Shown here one piece after another: positions 1 to 10,189 of a stretch of DNA of 25,878 bases. Where the stretch lies: NCBI GenBank assembly GCA_005223375.1, contig RXOD01004218.1:1-25878 (forward strand), in the 5' to 3' direction. Positions within the stretch are counted from its first letter, which is position 1; the number at the start of each line of letters is the position of its first letter. This stretch comes from Amoebophrya sp. AT5.2. Taxonomy: Eukaryota > Sar > Dinophyceae > Syndiniales > Amoebophryaceae. The notes beneath the pieces are model-generated. The model did not search any database, was not told where the DNA came from, and was given only the letters and a program-made list of their open reading frames with translations. Both the position numbers and the translations under genes were made by a program.

Positions 1-1909
1 GTGGAGTCCGCCGCCCGCGCCCGCTCCCCTTTTGTCGGCATTGAAAACGCGGAGGCCGTCGAATGCTGCCAGGTGCCCCCCGGGGGCCCTTCTCCCCTTT
101 ACTTCCCTCATCTTGTCGGCCTGCCTACATCTCCTTCTCCTCCTAGAAAAGTAAAGCAGGGCGGGCGTGCATTCATAATTATGCCGATGTCAGTGCGTGC
201 GGAATCTCCAGATACGTCTACGTCTATGCTTCATTTACTTTATTACCCGCGCAGCAGCTACGTCATTATGCTCCGGCGGGGCAATGTGTGCGTGGTTTAC
301 TCTCGGCGCACGAGCTCTCGCAGTGTCCGTTTCTGCCTCAAGTTTCCACCGCCAGAAGATCCCTTCTCCGCAGGGAGCACTCCATCACGAACAGCAGAAC
401 AACAATCGATGACTGACCGCCATCCTGATCATGCGCTCGGGCAGGCTGCGCCATTTTGTCGGAGAATGCCTCTTGCTGCTCTTGTGCTTTGCTACAGCAG
501 ACGTGCGCACGCCAAGCCGCGCGGTTGTCGTGGAGGTCAGCTTGGAAGCGGCGCGGCGATTCCTATGAGCGCGTTTTGTGAGGCATGGAAAAAGATTGAG
601 TAAGGAAGGTCATCAAGAAGTTAATGCGCCCCCATTGGGCGGTCGCGTACAGTGAGTTTGAAGATACTCCCTTGAGATCTTTAAGCTGGTCACGAAGTCA
701 AGTTTGTCGCAAGCAGTGCGGCATGAGTGTGAGACTGGCAGCTATGATCCTAATAAAGCGAATGATAAAATGGAAGCCAGCAAACATGACCTCACTTCGT
801 CCCCTGCGGCCAGCACCTCGCCATTCGTCTTTCGCGTGCTTCATCAGACCGCCATGGTTAGCTTCCAGATTGCACCACGAGCGCAATCACTGTGTACCAC
901 TCCCACCTCCACGCGCCGCCAGTCAAATTCCACTCCCACACTGCTCACTGCTCGTGACAAGGACGCCGCCAGTCCGATTCCACTTTCAAGCTGCTCACCG
1001 CCCGATTCCACTCCCACGCTGCTCGCCGTGCCGCTTCTTCCATCAGCCGCGTACTTTGCGGCTTCTCCGACTGGTGGCCGTGCGATCGAGCGCCAGTCCC
1101 CGCAGATTCCTCCGGCGCAAGCACCGGCCAAATGTTTGAAAAAATGAAGTGCCGTTTCCAAAAGAGGTGAGATGGAGGGATGAATTGTTCCAACCCTTAA
1201 GTTTACAATGAAATCAAAAGTGCATCAACAAACAAGAAAGGCGCGTAGGCGCAGGCGTACGCTGGCACGAATTTCGCGCCGAGCGGGGTCTCACGTTCCA
1301 AATCCGATTGATTCCGTCGAAAGGGAAAGACTCACGAACAATAAACATTATCGGTCTCGCTAGACGCTCGCGCTGATGTATAGGTTCACCGACAATCCCG
1401 AGACCGATTGATCGCGGGCCACGTGAATCCACGAACCGATCTTGTAGCCGCTGGATCAAGACCGAAAGTGCGTGAGATCACGTGCTCATGAAAGCAGCTC
1501 ATGCTGTCTAAGTACGTACCTCAGACCGATTGGGGTAAAGCGTTCCCCAAAAAAGTCATAAGGCAAACCGAAGAAGCACTGCTGCCGCTCGGGGTTTGTC
1601 AGTGACCGATACAGACGCAAGAGAGTCTGAGTGAACGTGGAGAGTATAGTTGCTGAAACACAGAGACGCGACCTGAAGGGTGCGGGCGGGTGGGGAGAAA
1701 AAAGATCTTTCCAAGCCCTTCAGGTACAGATACATAGAAGAGAAAACAGAGTCGGTGAACACGAGTGGATTGGGCGACCGCCCGCGAGACCATTATGTTT
1801 ATGGCGTAAAACATTTTCATCTTTTTTTTAATATTCAAACATCTCCAGCTGCTCCTGCCATCGATCTGTCGGTAGCTAGAGCTACTGTTTTTTCCTACAA
1901 GAATTCGCG
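1..1909. other. Spacer at left edge, no supported gene
   Basis: This is the 3' flank of the REV3 gene. Several ORFs of 60-200 codons exist on both strands, including a 200-codon plus-strand frame open at the left edge, but none shows a recognisable domain, and their composition follows the local GC-rich sequence. A minor imperfect tandem repeat lies at 914-1030. An ATCGGTCTCG inverted pair at 1350-1359 and 1399-1408 is within what chance would give. I see no tRNA or snRNA signature. Confidence 0.5.
914..1030. repeat. Imperfect GC-rich tandem repeat
   Basis: The segment CGCCGCCAGTC followed by a C/A/G-variable ATTCCACT, a short variable stretch and CTGCTCAC occurs at 914-950 and again at 964-1000, a 50-bp period. 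A third, partial copy starting GATTCCACTCCCACGCTGCTCGCC follows at 1004-1027. The copies have diverged by several substitutions. No gene could be assigned to the region, so its role is unknown. Confidence 0.6.
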
Positions 1910-4900
1910 CTAGACCACGTCATGGAGGGCTGTTCCCTCAGTCCGGGCGAGCGCGAGCATTTTCTGGCCCAATTTTTCGCAGTCGAAGGTGGTGCAGAGC
2001 TGCCCCAATTGAGCTGGTCCTGCGCCCACGCACGGGGCGCAATATCCGTCCTCGATATCCGTGAGTGAGGGGTCTCGTCCGCCGCCTTCCTGCGCCCCTC
2101 TGAGACCGTAAAAGCGCTCCCTGAATTTCGCCGAGCGGTGTATCCGGGCCGGGTTTCGCCTGCAGGGGAGGCAGAGTTGATACTTCCATTCCACGTCCAC
2201 GACCTCGTAGTTCGCGAGGGGTAACGTCGCGTTGCAAAAAGCGCACGTGCGTTTTAGAAACCTCGCGAGGGTCCCTGACGTCGAGGATGACGCTTGGTTC
2301 CGACACAGGAAGTAGGTTCTGGGCTTCAGCGGGAGCCAGGATTTTACGTCTTCCCCGATGAGCGCGAAGCAGCGCTGGAGTGCCGGAACCAGGTGCTTGT
2401 GGAGGTAGTATTCCGCGTCCGGCTCCCCGAAGTTTTGCGGCGCGCGCGCCTTGTCGAGCAGGCGGCCGGGCCCGGTCCCGATGCCGTAGGGGACCCGCTT
2501 GTTGGGCACCAACTTTCCCTTGTCCACGATGTAGGCGTGAACCGGCAGAACGGCGTAGTCCTCCAGCCGCCGAGTCTCTTTGTAGAACAATAGGTCGGTC
2601 TTCGGCACGCGGTTCTCGCGGATCCGCTTCGCTTGCGCAAGGAAATAAAGCCGCGCCCGCCGCACGTTCCGCTGCAGCAGTTTCAGCTTCCGCCGCCGCC
2701 ACGCGAGCGGAGTAGACTCGTCTTCTTGATCGATCGATTGGTATGTATGGACAACACGGCGTGGAGCTGCTGCGTCGTCTACTGCTTGATGAGATGAGAG
2801 ATGCTCCTCGACCACGCCCCCCGCCGCCGCGGCCCCCCCGGATGAGGCTCCTGCGTCATTTTCCCGCATGAGATGCTCGCGCACCCCCGAGAACATGATT
2901 TCCAGGACGTTTTTCATCTCCTGCTGGGTCCACCGGCAGCTGTCTCGGCGTACGGTCTCGATGCCTTTGGCGTCGAAGCTCGGGACTTCCTGTGTGGGAC
3001 TGCTGTAGCTGTAGCCCACGTAGCGCTTCTTGCTCACGAGGCAGCAGGGCCAGTACACCTTTTCCAGCTCGAGCTCCATCGGCCAGGGGTGGCGCTCCGT
3101 GGTTTTCCGCACGATGGCCTGCCCCACACGGAACGCGTGCTGCAGGTTGTGGCACCGCTTCACGCGCACGAACACGGAGTCCGTGTCCCCGTACACCACC
3201 TCGCAGTGCGGAAACTCGCGCTCGATCAGCCGCATGGTGTCCTCCAGCGTGCGCCGCGCGGTGTACACGATTGCGTCCGCGATGTCGCTGCAGGGCATGC
3301 GCCCGGAGAACGCCGCGCCGATGTACCCGTACGTGACGTTGGCGACCATCTTCAGCCCGAAGATCCGCGCTTCGAGGAGCCGTTCCAGGTCCGCGGAGGC
3401 CTTGTTGGCCTTGCGGTGCAGTTTCAGGGACTTCTTCAGCATGATGCGCGTCTGGAGAATCTCGTGGATCATCTTGGTGACCACGCCCTTGAAGTGCTGC
3501 ACGAAGATGGCGCCGTTCGGGCACGCGAGGGAATCCTCCAGAAAACCGCTCGGGGCGTACTCGGAGAGGCAGCCCAGCTTGCGCTTCTGCAGCAAGTGCC
3601 GGACCTCGTCGCGCAGCTCGGAGCGGGCGCCGGATTGCTCATCTCCTTCTTGTTCAACCGTTTCGGCGCGGAGAACCGCCTCCACCAAACGCGCGATCCA
3701 GTTTGGATGCTCCTTCGTCGTACTGGGATTTTTGCAGCTGTTTTCCATCTTCCTGAAGTCGAAGGCCTCTTTGAGGAGTTTTTCTGCCACCTCCACGCGG
3801 CCGACGCAGGTGGAAAAGCACATGTTGTATGCGATCATGATGCTCGGGTATAGGGACTGGAAGTCCACCACCAGCACCGGGTCGTAGTAGAAGTCCGATT
3901 TCGGCTCCAGCACCAGCGGCGTGCACTCGTGCGCGCGCTGGTAGCGCACCTGGTCCTTTGTCGGCGTGAACAGCAGGTAGCGGTCGCTGTGCGCCGCGCG
4001 CGACAGAATGCTCTCCACGCGGAACTGGCTGCCGCGGCTCAGCACGCTGAAGAAGTCCACGCCGAGCAGGCGCGCGACCTCGGCGCACTTGGTCAGCAGG
4101 TTCATGGAGAGGAGGATGTTGAAGCTCGCCGTGCACTTCTTCACCAGGTACAGCGCGGCGAAGAGGGCCGTCCCCGGGTTGCGGCAGAGCGTTTTTAGCG
4201 TTGCTGTGTCGAAGCTCGGAAAGGTCTCGCCCACAAGCTGCTCGCAGGCCGTGTTCAGCTCGGTGTTGGGCAGCTTCGCCTGCTTCCGCAGCACGCGCCA
4301 CAGGCTGAACGTAAGCCGGCCTTTCAGCGAGACCCCGCCCGTGAGCTTCTCCGCGGGATACTTGGCCCGGTACTGCTTCTCGTCGTCGGAATCCGCGTCC
4401 TCGTTTTGGTGCTGCTGCGGGCCGCCGGCGTTGTGCGCGCCGAAGTGGTGAGCGTGGTCGGAGGACGAGGACGACGTGTGATTGCCGGGATCGAAGTCGG
4501 GTCGCGAGACCAACACGTCCTGGTTGTTCTCGTCGGAATTTTGGGACAGAAGCGCCGAATTGTCTAATCTGCCGGACGCGCCCGAAGCACGGTAGGCCAT
4601 CGCGGAGGAGCCGACCCGTGCTGGAAAATGCTCGCTGGTCGTGAACGCGTTCGCGGCTTTGATGCCCAGCAGTGGGTGTTGGTTGTACAACGGAACCCCG
4701 CCGAAGCCGACTCCTGCTTTCGTGCCGCCTGCAAGAAAGGCAGACCCCCCGCCTGCCTTGCCCTGCTCCGCCGTCGGGGCAAATCCAAACCCTCGCGGCT
4801 CCTCGCCCGGCACTCTGGACAGTCTTTGCTGCATGTTCTCCCTGCGCCCGTGGTGGAGGATGAGCCCCAGGCCCTCCGGCACGTCGTAGGACAGCAGCAA

Positions 4901-7900
4901 GTTCGGCTCGAGCCGCTTTACCAAAAGCTCTACGGCATTGAACACCGCCGACTGGTTCTCTGCCATCTGTAGCACGGTGGGTATGTCTCCACCTGTCACA
5001 CGACCTCCACCTCCGGCGCGGCTGGGGCTCGTGGTCCCATTTGTTGATGTGATTGGCACTTCCAACACGCCGGCACAGGGCTGGTAGGGGAAAGAAGTCG
5101 GTGGATTGTCAGTACGATCCCCGTCTTGCACGACTTGGTGGATGTGGTCCTCTCCTGCTCGACGAGGAAAAGCAGCAGCTGCTCTCGGCACAAGGTCCAG
5201 CGACACGCTCCTCCGGTTGCAGATGCAGCCCGCCTCTGCGTCGCCCCCGAGCGTGCGCCAGGCCACCATGGCCAGCTCGTTGCCGAAGCACACCGCCTCG
5301 ACGATCAAAACGCAGCCGAATTCGGTGAATTTCAGGTTTTCGAACACCTTATCCGGTGCCTTCTTGATTGCGCCCTTCAGTCGGCCCATGGAGTCGACCG
5401 CGCCCACACCCTCCGTCGTGGTTTTCTCGGCTTTCCTTTTCTTCAAAAGCAGCTCTTCTTGTGCCGCCTCCTCAGGGTTCGCGTCTTCGATCAGGAGGGA
5501 GGAAGAGTTCACTATGTTGTGATCAGGTTCTTGTCGACGTACTTCTAGTTGTCGCTCCCCGATCACAACTGGCCCTGAGGAAGACGAGGACGAAGCTGTG
5601 GCAGTCGCCGGTCGTTCTTCTTCACCACTTCGCCGTGAAGATACAGTTACAGGCGGGGGAGCTAGTACACCAGCTCGAGCTTGTTCACGGCCTACAGCAA
5701 CATCTTCTTGTGCCAGATCGTCGTCGGAGGAGGAGAGTGACCTCGTGCTGGGCGGCGGGCGGCCGCGCTGCCGGAGCATGCCACCGTCTGCGCCCTCGCC
5801 GGGCTCCTGCACACTAGCACCTGTTCGACGTTCTGCCTCGGGAGCTGCAGGACGAGCAGGTGGTGTCCCCGGCTCAGCATGCACACCGCCTATCTCGTCC
5901 GTGCGCTCCCGCTCCACCTCGTCCGTGCGCTCCCGCTCTACCTGCAGCTCTTGGCGCTGGTTCTCCTGGTCCTGGTTCTCCTCCTGCTCCGCCCCCCCCG
6001 CCCGCCGGCGCGGCACGTCTTCACCCGAAGAAGAAGTCAGCGACACCGTTTCGTCGTCCTCACTGTCGAGCATGTTCGCGTCAATCATATCGCGATCACC
6101 TTCCTCCACGTCGTCGTGGTCCTCCGTTTGTCGTACTCGATCATCTCGCTTGTCGTGGCCCCTGTCACCATCGCGACCTCCTGCCGCATCCACCATCTCC
6201 ACATCCTGCTCGTCGAAACCCAACAAGTCATGCTCCTGTTGTTCGGCGTCATCTTCTTCTTCCACTTCCGGTTGCATCTCTCCGATCTCTTCCAGCTCGA
6301 TGACGTCATCGTCGTGCACTACCTCGTGCTCGGACAGGTGCGAGCCCTCGCTTTCCTCCTCGAAGAGCCCGTCTTCCGGAGCGACGTTCTTAGCCACGCT
6401 GCCCCGCCCCGAGTGCAGCCCCGCCGTTTCCTGCCGCAAAAACTGAAGGAAGCCACGGGCGCCATCATCGTGTTCATCTTCTGTAGTTGCGAAGGGTTGA
6501 TGGTGGACCGCAGATGGTGCTGCAGGAGCTGCTTCTACGTCTCCGAACACGCTTGACGCTGACTGGTGGTCCTCTCGCTCGAAAGAACCCAGCTCTCTTC
6601 CATCGCCCGCTCCTGCGGAGTGTCTTTCGCCTCCTCGCCGGAGGACGTCAGCACCTCCCGAGTTGTCGTGGTCACCAAATCCGCCGAAGTTGTCGTCGAA
6701 GGGGTCTTCCATTTGCGACGGCAGGATGGACGCGTCGATGTTCACCAAGCTGGACGTGTCCAGAGGCCGGTCGGCGCCGCTTGCGCGCACATGATTGTCA
6801 CTGGGTCGTGCGCCAGCTTTTAAGTTTAACCCCAGCAGACCCGCCGACGTGTTCGCGTCGGGGGGCGTTTGCTGTGCGACGACTTCTATTACAGCTGATC
6901 GTCCTCCACCAAGCAGATCCTGCAGCGGCGGCGGTGCATGGATCGGGGACGGTTCTTCGTGCTCGGAAAGATGATCGCTAGGAGCAACCTCCGCGTCCAT
7001 CGGCACCGGGGCAACCGCCTGCAGAACCTCCATTTGGGACTGTACTTGCAAAGCGACGGAGCCGTCCGGATCGGGGAGCAGCTCGCCGTTAAGACCGACG
7101 ACGTACTTCTTGGTCGCAGCAGAGACTCCTTCACCAGAATCCACTTCAACTTCTCCGGGGGCTCGTCTTTGTACTCGATGTAGCGGAGACCGTGACGAGG
7201 GTCTGAATTTACCCCTCCGTTGCGAAGACGAACCCTCACCGTGCTCGACCAGCTCCAGCTCTTCTCCCGATCTATGTGCTTCTAGCGGTGCGCTCGGTGG
7301 TTTCATCCATGACATCACGCCTGCGGCGCCGTTCGCTCTCTCGCTTGCGCACGCGACACCAGAACCAGAAGCTTCTCCTGCAGGAGCAGGCTCCTGCTTA
7401 TTTTTACCAGGAGAGTCCTCTTTGCTTCTTGATCTTGAAGATTCTGGGTACGCAGCTTCTTGTTGACTCATTGCTGACAGATCGGCCATTCGCGGGTGCT
7501 CGTCTTCAGATCTTCTCGACGAGGATGCTGCGGCCCCTCCGCTGCCGCGACTGTTCTCCTCCGCGAAGCTCCCGTCAGCCCCAATGATGTGCCGCGACAT
7601 CTCGTTTTCCAAAAAGTGTCTCTCCTCCGAGGAAACGGTGAGTTTTCGGCGCTTGTGGTTTCGACGCATTCGAGGGTCGGGGTTGTCGCGATGCGGATTC
7701 TGGCCTTCCTCTCGATCAGATCCTTCAGTGTCGACGTTTCTCGCTGCTGGAGCCTTTTTCTCGCTTGCTTGAAAAAACTTGAAGCATTCGCGGTAGGCTT
7801 TCAAGTGTCTTTGCTGTTCCGGGTCCAACACGGGACTTTGCCTGGCGTCCCCGCACTCTCTCAAAATCGGGCTTCCCGGTTCCGGCGCGTCCAGGCCGTT

Positions 7901-9400
7901 TTTCTCGCAGCGCATGCCCTCCTCGATCCACAAGCCCTTCAACGCCTTAACCAGCCAGTGCTTCTGCAAAATATCCTCCTTGAAGGGGAGTGAAGAGGAA
8001 GTGGACGCCTGCGAAGGTCCGGCTTGCTGCGAATGATGATGGTTCTTTGATACGGGTCGCGACTCCGGGAGCGACAGGATTCGCAAGGGTCGCTTCAGCA
8101 ACTTTCTACTCGTTGAGGAGGACGTGTTCAGCGAATTTCCAGAGGGCGACGGCCCCGGTGGACCACATCCTGGAAGGGCACCTCCGCCCCCCAGTCGGTG
8201 ATCTCGAAAGCCCAGGGCGGTGTCGGACATGGACTTTTCCGACTGCATGAAAAGAAGCAGGCTGGAGTCCTGCTCCTGCTCGGCGTCGCCATGATCATAA
8301 ATTTGATTCCCGCTGCTCCTCGAGGAGGACGCAGCTGCTCCTGCGGCAACGACTCCAAGTGGTGGTGGTCCAACAACTTCTTCTTTATCTACTTTGCCGT
8401 CGTGATCTTCATGATCCAGGTGTTCCCTCGCGAGCACACTATCCGTCACGTCGTTGGTCCCGTGCTGCATCAGTTGCTTCCACGCGATCTCGACCTCCAC
8501 GTCGCACGTCGTCGCCTTCCGGCTCCCGATTCTCGCCGCGACCAAGGCGCTGGGGACTTTGAGCCAGCCCATCCCCACCACTCTGGTCTGCTCCAAAAAG
8601 TGCAAATTGTACGGGATGTGTGCCTCAAACAGCTCGAACAGGTGCGAGAACGGGCCCAGCGAGTCGATCAGAATCTTCATGTAGATGATGTACTTGGTGA
8701 AAATCTGATACACAACTTGCTTCTTGTTCTTATCGTCCCTCCTCGTCCCCGAACTTAATTCCAATTCCTCCTCCCTGTCTATGTATCCGTAGATGCTTTC
8801 CAAGTCCGGTCTTTTCTTGAGCCACAGCGCGTCGCGGCGGCCACTCACCACGCTCCCGACCGGAAGACTGCTGTTGGAAGCTTGTTTTCCTCCACCTCCA
8901 ACGGCCGCGGCACCCGCACGCAGGTGCTGCACCTTGGACTTCCATTTGAATAGCGCGAGCTGTTCGTGGAGGAGCGACAGCAGGTCGTCTTGTAACTCTG
9001 CCTCGCTCAGTTCCGTTTTCATGTACACGAAAGGGTGGAAGTCCCGCACGTATACGCAGCCCGACGGAAACGCCTTCTCGGTCGCGGTTCGGCTCTGTCG
9101 TCGGGGTCCTCCCGTTTCAGCAGCAGGCGGCTCATCTCTTATTTCCGCTTCTGCTCCACCCCCATCGCCTCCGGAAGAAGGAGCTGCTCGACCTTGCTGC
9201 GCATCTCGTTCTCCACCTCTAGGCCCCGTAGAGGCGCCGGAACAATTGTTGTGTGCATTACCATTTTTACCACTGTACACCGGCCCGAAGATGCGTACCA
9301 CGGGGCCTTGGGGCGTGTCCGTGGAATCCAAGTGGACAATGCGGATCTGCACGCAGTCGGGGTTCTGCGGCATTGTGATCGGTTCTGAGAAAGCTACCAA
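1910..9400 (-). CDS. REV3: DNA polymerase zeta catalytic subunit (REV3-like)
   Basis: This is the B-family polymerase that extends from mismatches and lesions in translesion synthesis, in the nucleus with REV7 and the POLD2/POLD3-type subunits. The 2496-aa frame has no intron. A REV3-type N-terminal region is followed by about 1000 low-complexity residues with basic clusters (RRNHKRRKL near 590, KKRKAEK near 1320) and a very acidic stretch. A degenerate exonuclease-like domain lies at about 1350-1530 (EPNLLLSYDV near 1500) and lacks an Exo I DIE motif, as in the family. Motif A is DFQSLYPSIMIAYN from D1846, motif B is KMVANVTYG from K2017 and motif C is YGDTDS at 2070-2075. The metal-binding Asp are D1846, D2072 and D2074. 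The C terminus has CysA (C2386, C2389, C2410, C2413, zinc) and CysB (C2454, C2457, C2469, C2474, the expected 4Fe-4S site). Motif A continues into CFSTCVG, which is typical of REV3 and separates it from POL delta. Met10 is an alternative start. Confidence 0.95.
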   Translation of the reverse strand: MVAFSEPITMPQNPDCVQIRIVHLDSTDTPQGPVVRIFGPVYSGKNGNAHNNCSGASTGPRGGERDAQQGRAAPSSGGDGGGAEAEIRDEPPAAETGGPRRQSRTATEKAFPSGCVYVRDFHPFVYMKTELSEAELQDDLLSLLHEQLALFKWKSKVQHLRAGAAAVGGGGKQASNSSLPVGSVVSGRRDALWLKKRPDLESIYGYIDREEELELSSGTRRDDKNKKQVVYQIFTKYIIYMKILIDSLGPFSHLFELFEAHIPYNLHFLEQTRVVGMGWLKVPSALVAARIGSRKATTCDVEVEIAWKQLMQHGTNDVTDSVLAREHLDHEDHDGKVDKEEVVGPPPLGVVAAGAAASSSRSSGNQIYDHGDAEQEQDSSLLLFMQSEKSMSDTALGFRDHRLGGGGALPGCGPPGPSPSGNSLNTSSSTSRKLLKRPLRILSLPESRPVSKNHHHSQQAGPSQASTSSSLPFKEDILQKHWLVKALKGLWIEEGMRCEKNGLDAPEPGSPILRECGDARQSPVLDPEQQRHLKAYRECFKFFQASEKKAPAARNVDTEGSDREEGQNPHRDNPDPRMRRNHKRRKLTVSSEERHFLENEMSRHIIGADGSFAEENSRGSGGAAASSSRRSEDEHPRMADLSAMSQQEAAYPESSRSRSKEDSPGKNKQEPAPAGEASGSGVACASERANGAAGVMSWMKPPSAPLEAHRSGEELELVEHGEGSSSQRRGKFRPSSRSPLHRVQRRAPGEVEVDSGEGVSAATKKYVVGLNGELLPDPDGSVALQVQSQMEVLQAVAPVPMDAEVAPSDHLSEHEEPSPIHAPPPLQDLLGGGRSAVIEVVAQQTPPDANTSAGLLGLNLKAGARPSDNHVRASGADRPLDTSSLVNIDASILPSQMEDPFDDNFGGFGDHDNSGGADVLRRGGERHSAGAGDGRELGSFEREDHQSASSVFGDVEAAPAAPSAVHHQPFATTEDEHDDGARGFLQFLRQETAGLHSGRGSVAKNVAPEDGLFEEESEGSHLSEHEVVHDDDVIELEEIGEMQPEVEEEDDAEQQEHDLLGFDEQDVEMVDAAGGRDGDRGHDKRDDRVRQTEDHDDVEEGDRDMIDANMLDSEDDETVSLTSSSGEDVPRRRAGGAEQEENQDQENQRQELQVERERTDEVERERTDEIGGVHAEPGTPPARPAAPEAERRTGASVQEPGEGADGGMLRQRGRPPPSTRSLSSSDDDLAQEDVAVGREQARAGVLAPPPVTVSSRRSGEEERPATATASSSSSSGPVVIGERQLEVRRQEPDHNIVNSSSLLIEDANPEEAAQEELLLKKRKAEKTTTEGVGAVDSMGRLKGAIKKAPDKVFENLKFTEFGCVLIVEAVCFGNELAMVAWRTLGGDAEAGCICNRRSVSLDLVPRAAAAFPRRAGEDHIHQVVQDGDRTDNPPTSFPYQPCAGVLEVPITSTNGTTSPSRAGGGGRVTGGDIPTVLQMAENQSAVFNAVELLVKRLEPNLLLSYDVPEGLGLILHHGRRENMQQRLSRVPGEEPRGFGFAPTAEQGKAGGGSAFLAGGTKAGVGFGGVPLYNQHPLLGIKAANAFTTSEHFPARVGSSAMAYRASGASGRLDNSALLSQNSDENNQDVLVSRPDFDPGNHTSSSSSDHAHHFGAHNAGGPQQHQNEDADSDDEKQYRAKYPAEKLTGGVSLKGRLTFSLWRVLRKQAKLPNTELNTACEQLVGETFPSFDTATLKTLCRNPGTALFAALYLVKKCTASFNILLSMNLLTKCAEVARLLGVDFFSVLSRGSQFRVESILSRAAHSDRYLLFTPTKDQVRYQRAHECTPLVLEPKSDFYYDPVLVVDFQSLYPSIMIAYNMCFSTCVGRVEVAEKLLKEAFDFRKMENSCKNPSTTKEHPNWIARLVEAVLRAETVEQEGDEQSGARSELRDEVRHLLQKRKLGCLSEYAPSGFLEDSLACPNGAIFVQHFKGVVTKMIHEILQTRIMLKKSLKLHRKANKASADLERLLEARIFGLKMVANVTYGYIGAAFSGRMPCSDIADAIVYTARRTLEDTMRLIEREFPHCEVVYGDTDSVFVRVKRCHNLQHAFRVGQAIVRKTTERHPWPMELELEKVYWPCCLVSKKRYVGYSYSSPTQEVPSFDAKGIETVRRDSCRWTQQEMKNVLEIMFSGVREHLMRENDAGASSGGAAAAGGVVEEHLSSHQAVDDAAAPRRVVHTYQSIDQEDESTPLAWRRRKLKLLQRNVRRARLYFLAQAKRIRENRVPKTDLLFYKETRRLEDYAVLPVHAYIVDKGKLVPNKRVPYGIGTGPGRLLDKARAPQNFGEPDAEYYLHKHLVPALQRCFALIGEDVKSWLPLKPRTYFLCRNQASSSTSGTLARFLKRTCAFCNATLPLANYEVVDVEWKYQLCLPCRRNPARIHRSAKFRERFYGLRGAQEGGGRDPSLTDIEDGYCAPCVGAGPAQLGQLCTTFDCEKLGQKMLALARTEGTALHDVV
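5894..5941 (-). repeat. 24-bp tandem duplication inside REV3
   Basis: Two adjacent 24-bp units (5894-5917 and 5918-5941) are identical except for one C/T difference. They preserve the reading frame and encode the repeated peptides ERERTDEV and ERERTDEI in the disordered central region. This looks like recent slippage in low-complexity coding DNA. Confidence 0.85.
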
Positions 9401-10189
9401 GGTCGCTCCTCGTCCACCACCAGCACCACCGCGAGAATCATAGTACCGGAAGAGCGGAAGGCAGACGCAGAGGCAACATCTTCTACCATCTGCAGCAGCT
9501 GCCGCCGAATATATTAAGGAAAAGCGACTGCAACTTTAGTAGAGGCTACGAAAGCACGTAGGTCGCTGTAGCACTGGCAGCTGGATACTAAGTAAAGAAC
9601 AATCCGTCGCGCTGATGGAAGCGGAAACCCCTCTCGGGAAGGTTTTGTGTTTGTCGTGGTGCTGATAGATTAAAATAACGTCGTCCGATCTCGAACTCGA
9701 TCACAGAAATTCTAAAAATAATAAGTGAAGGCTCTCACAGTCGCGGTCGCACCACTGTCGGCGCAGAAGTACTCGTGTAAGAAGTTGTTCCGCTCCAACT
9801 ACTGGCCTCTCCTTGTAGTTTGCTCGTCTGGTAGCCAGTGGTAGGATCGTTTATTTTCGCCATCGTCTCCACGAGCACGAAGCACGACAGGAAAGAAGGT
9901 AAATGAAGCTGCACCATCATACAATGAGCTTTTCGACAGATCGATGAAGCTGAAAGTCACGGTCATGATGCCGCTTTACCTGCCTTGTTCATGATAAGTT
10001 GTAGATCATGATCATTGTCATTGGGGCCGGAGTGACTTTTATTTGAGTTTCCCACGACGAGCAGCACGACTCCTGCGTGCCCGAACTCCAAGGAAGTTCT
10101 CTTTCTCGTCGTGATCCATCGTGTGATAGGGAAGACGAAGTTGTACCCGCACTACCTGTACTTAAGTACAAGTAGTTGGTGCCCTTCAT
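9401..10189. other. Spacer between ARF-like gene and REV3
   Basis: This spacer contains the 3' flank of the ARF-like gene and the 5' flank of REV3. It holds only two minus-strand ORFs of about 60 codons (9735-9920 and 9989-10189) with no recognisable domain. It is more AT-rich than the flanking coding DNA. No promoter element, RNA gene or repeat is recognised. Confidence 0.5.

Noticed and set aside
1..603. 200-codon plus-strand ORF open at the left edge
   Set aside because: Pro/Ser/Arg-rich composition typical of non-coding frames in GC-rich DNA, no domain, wrong strand for the cluster.
1359..1455. Minus-strand frame reading SGYKIGSWIHVARDQ..., vaguely like a LamG/concanavalin-type strand
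   Set aside because: Only about 30 codons between stops, no flanking exons found, and the resemblance is too short to support a domain.
2873..6446. Long plus-strand ORFs (up to 326 codons) across REV3
   Set aside because: They are antisense frames of the REV3 coding sequence, expected in GC-rich genes; the minus strand carries the polymerase motifs.
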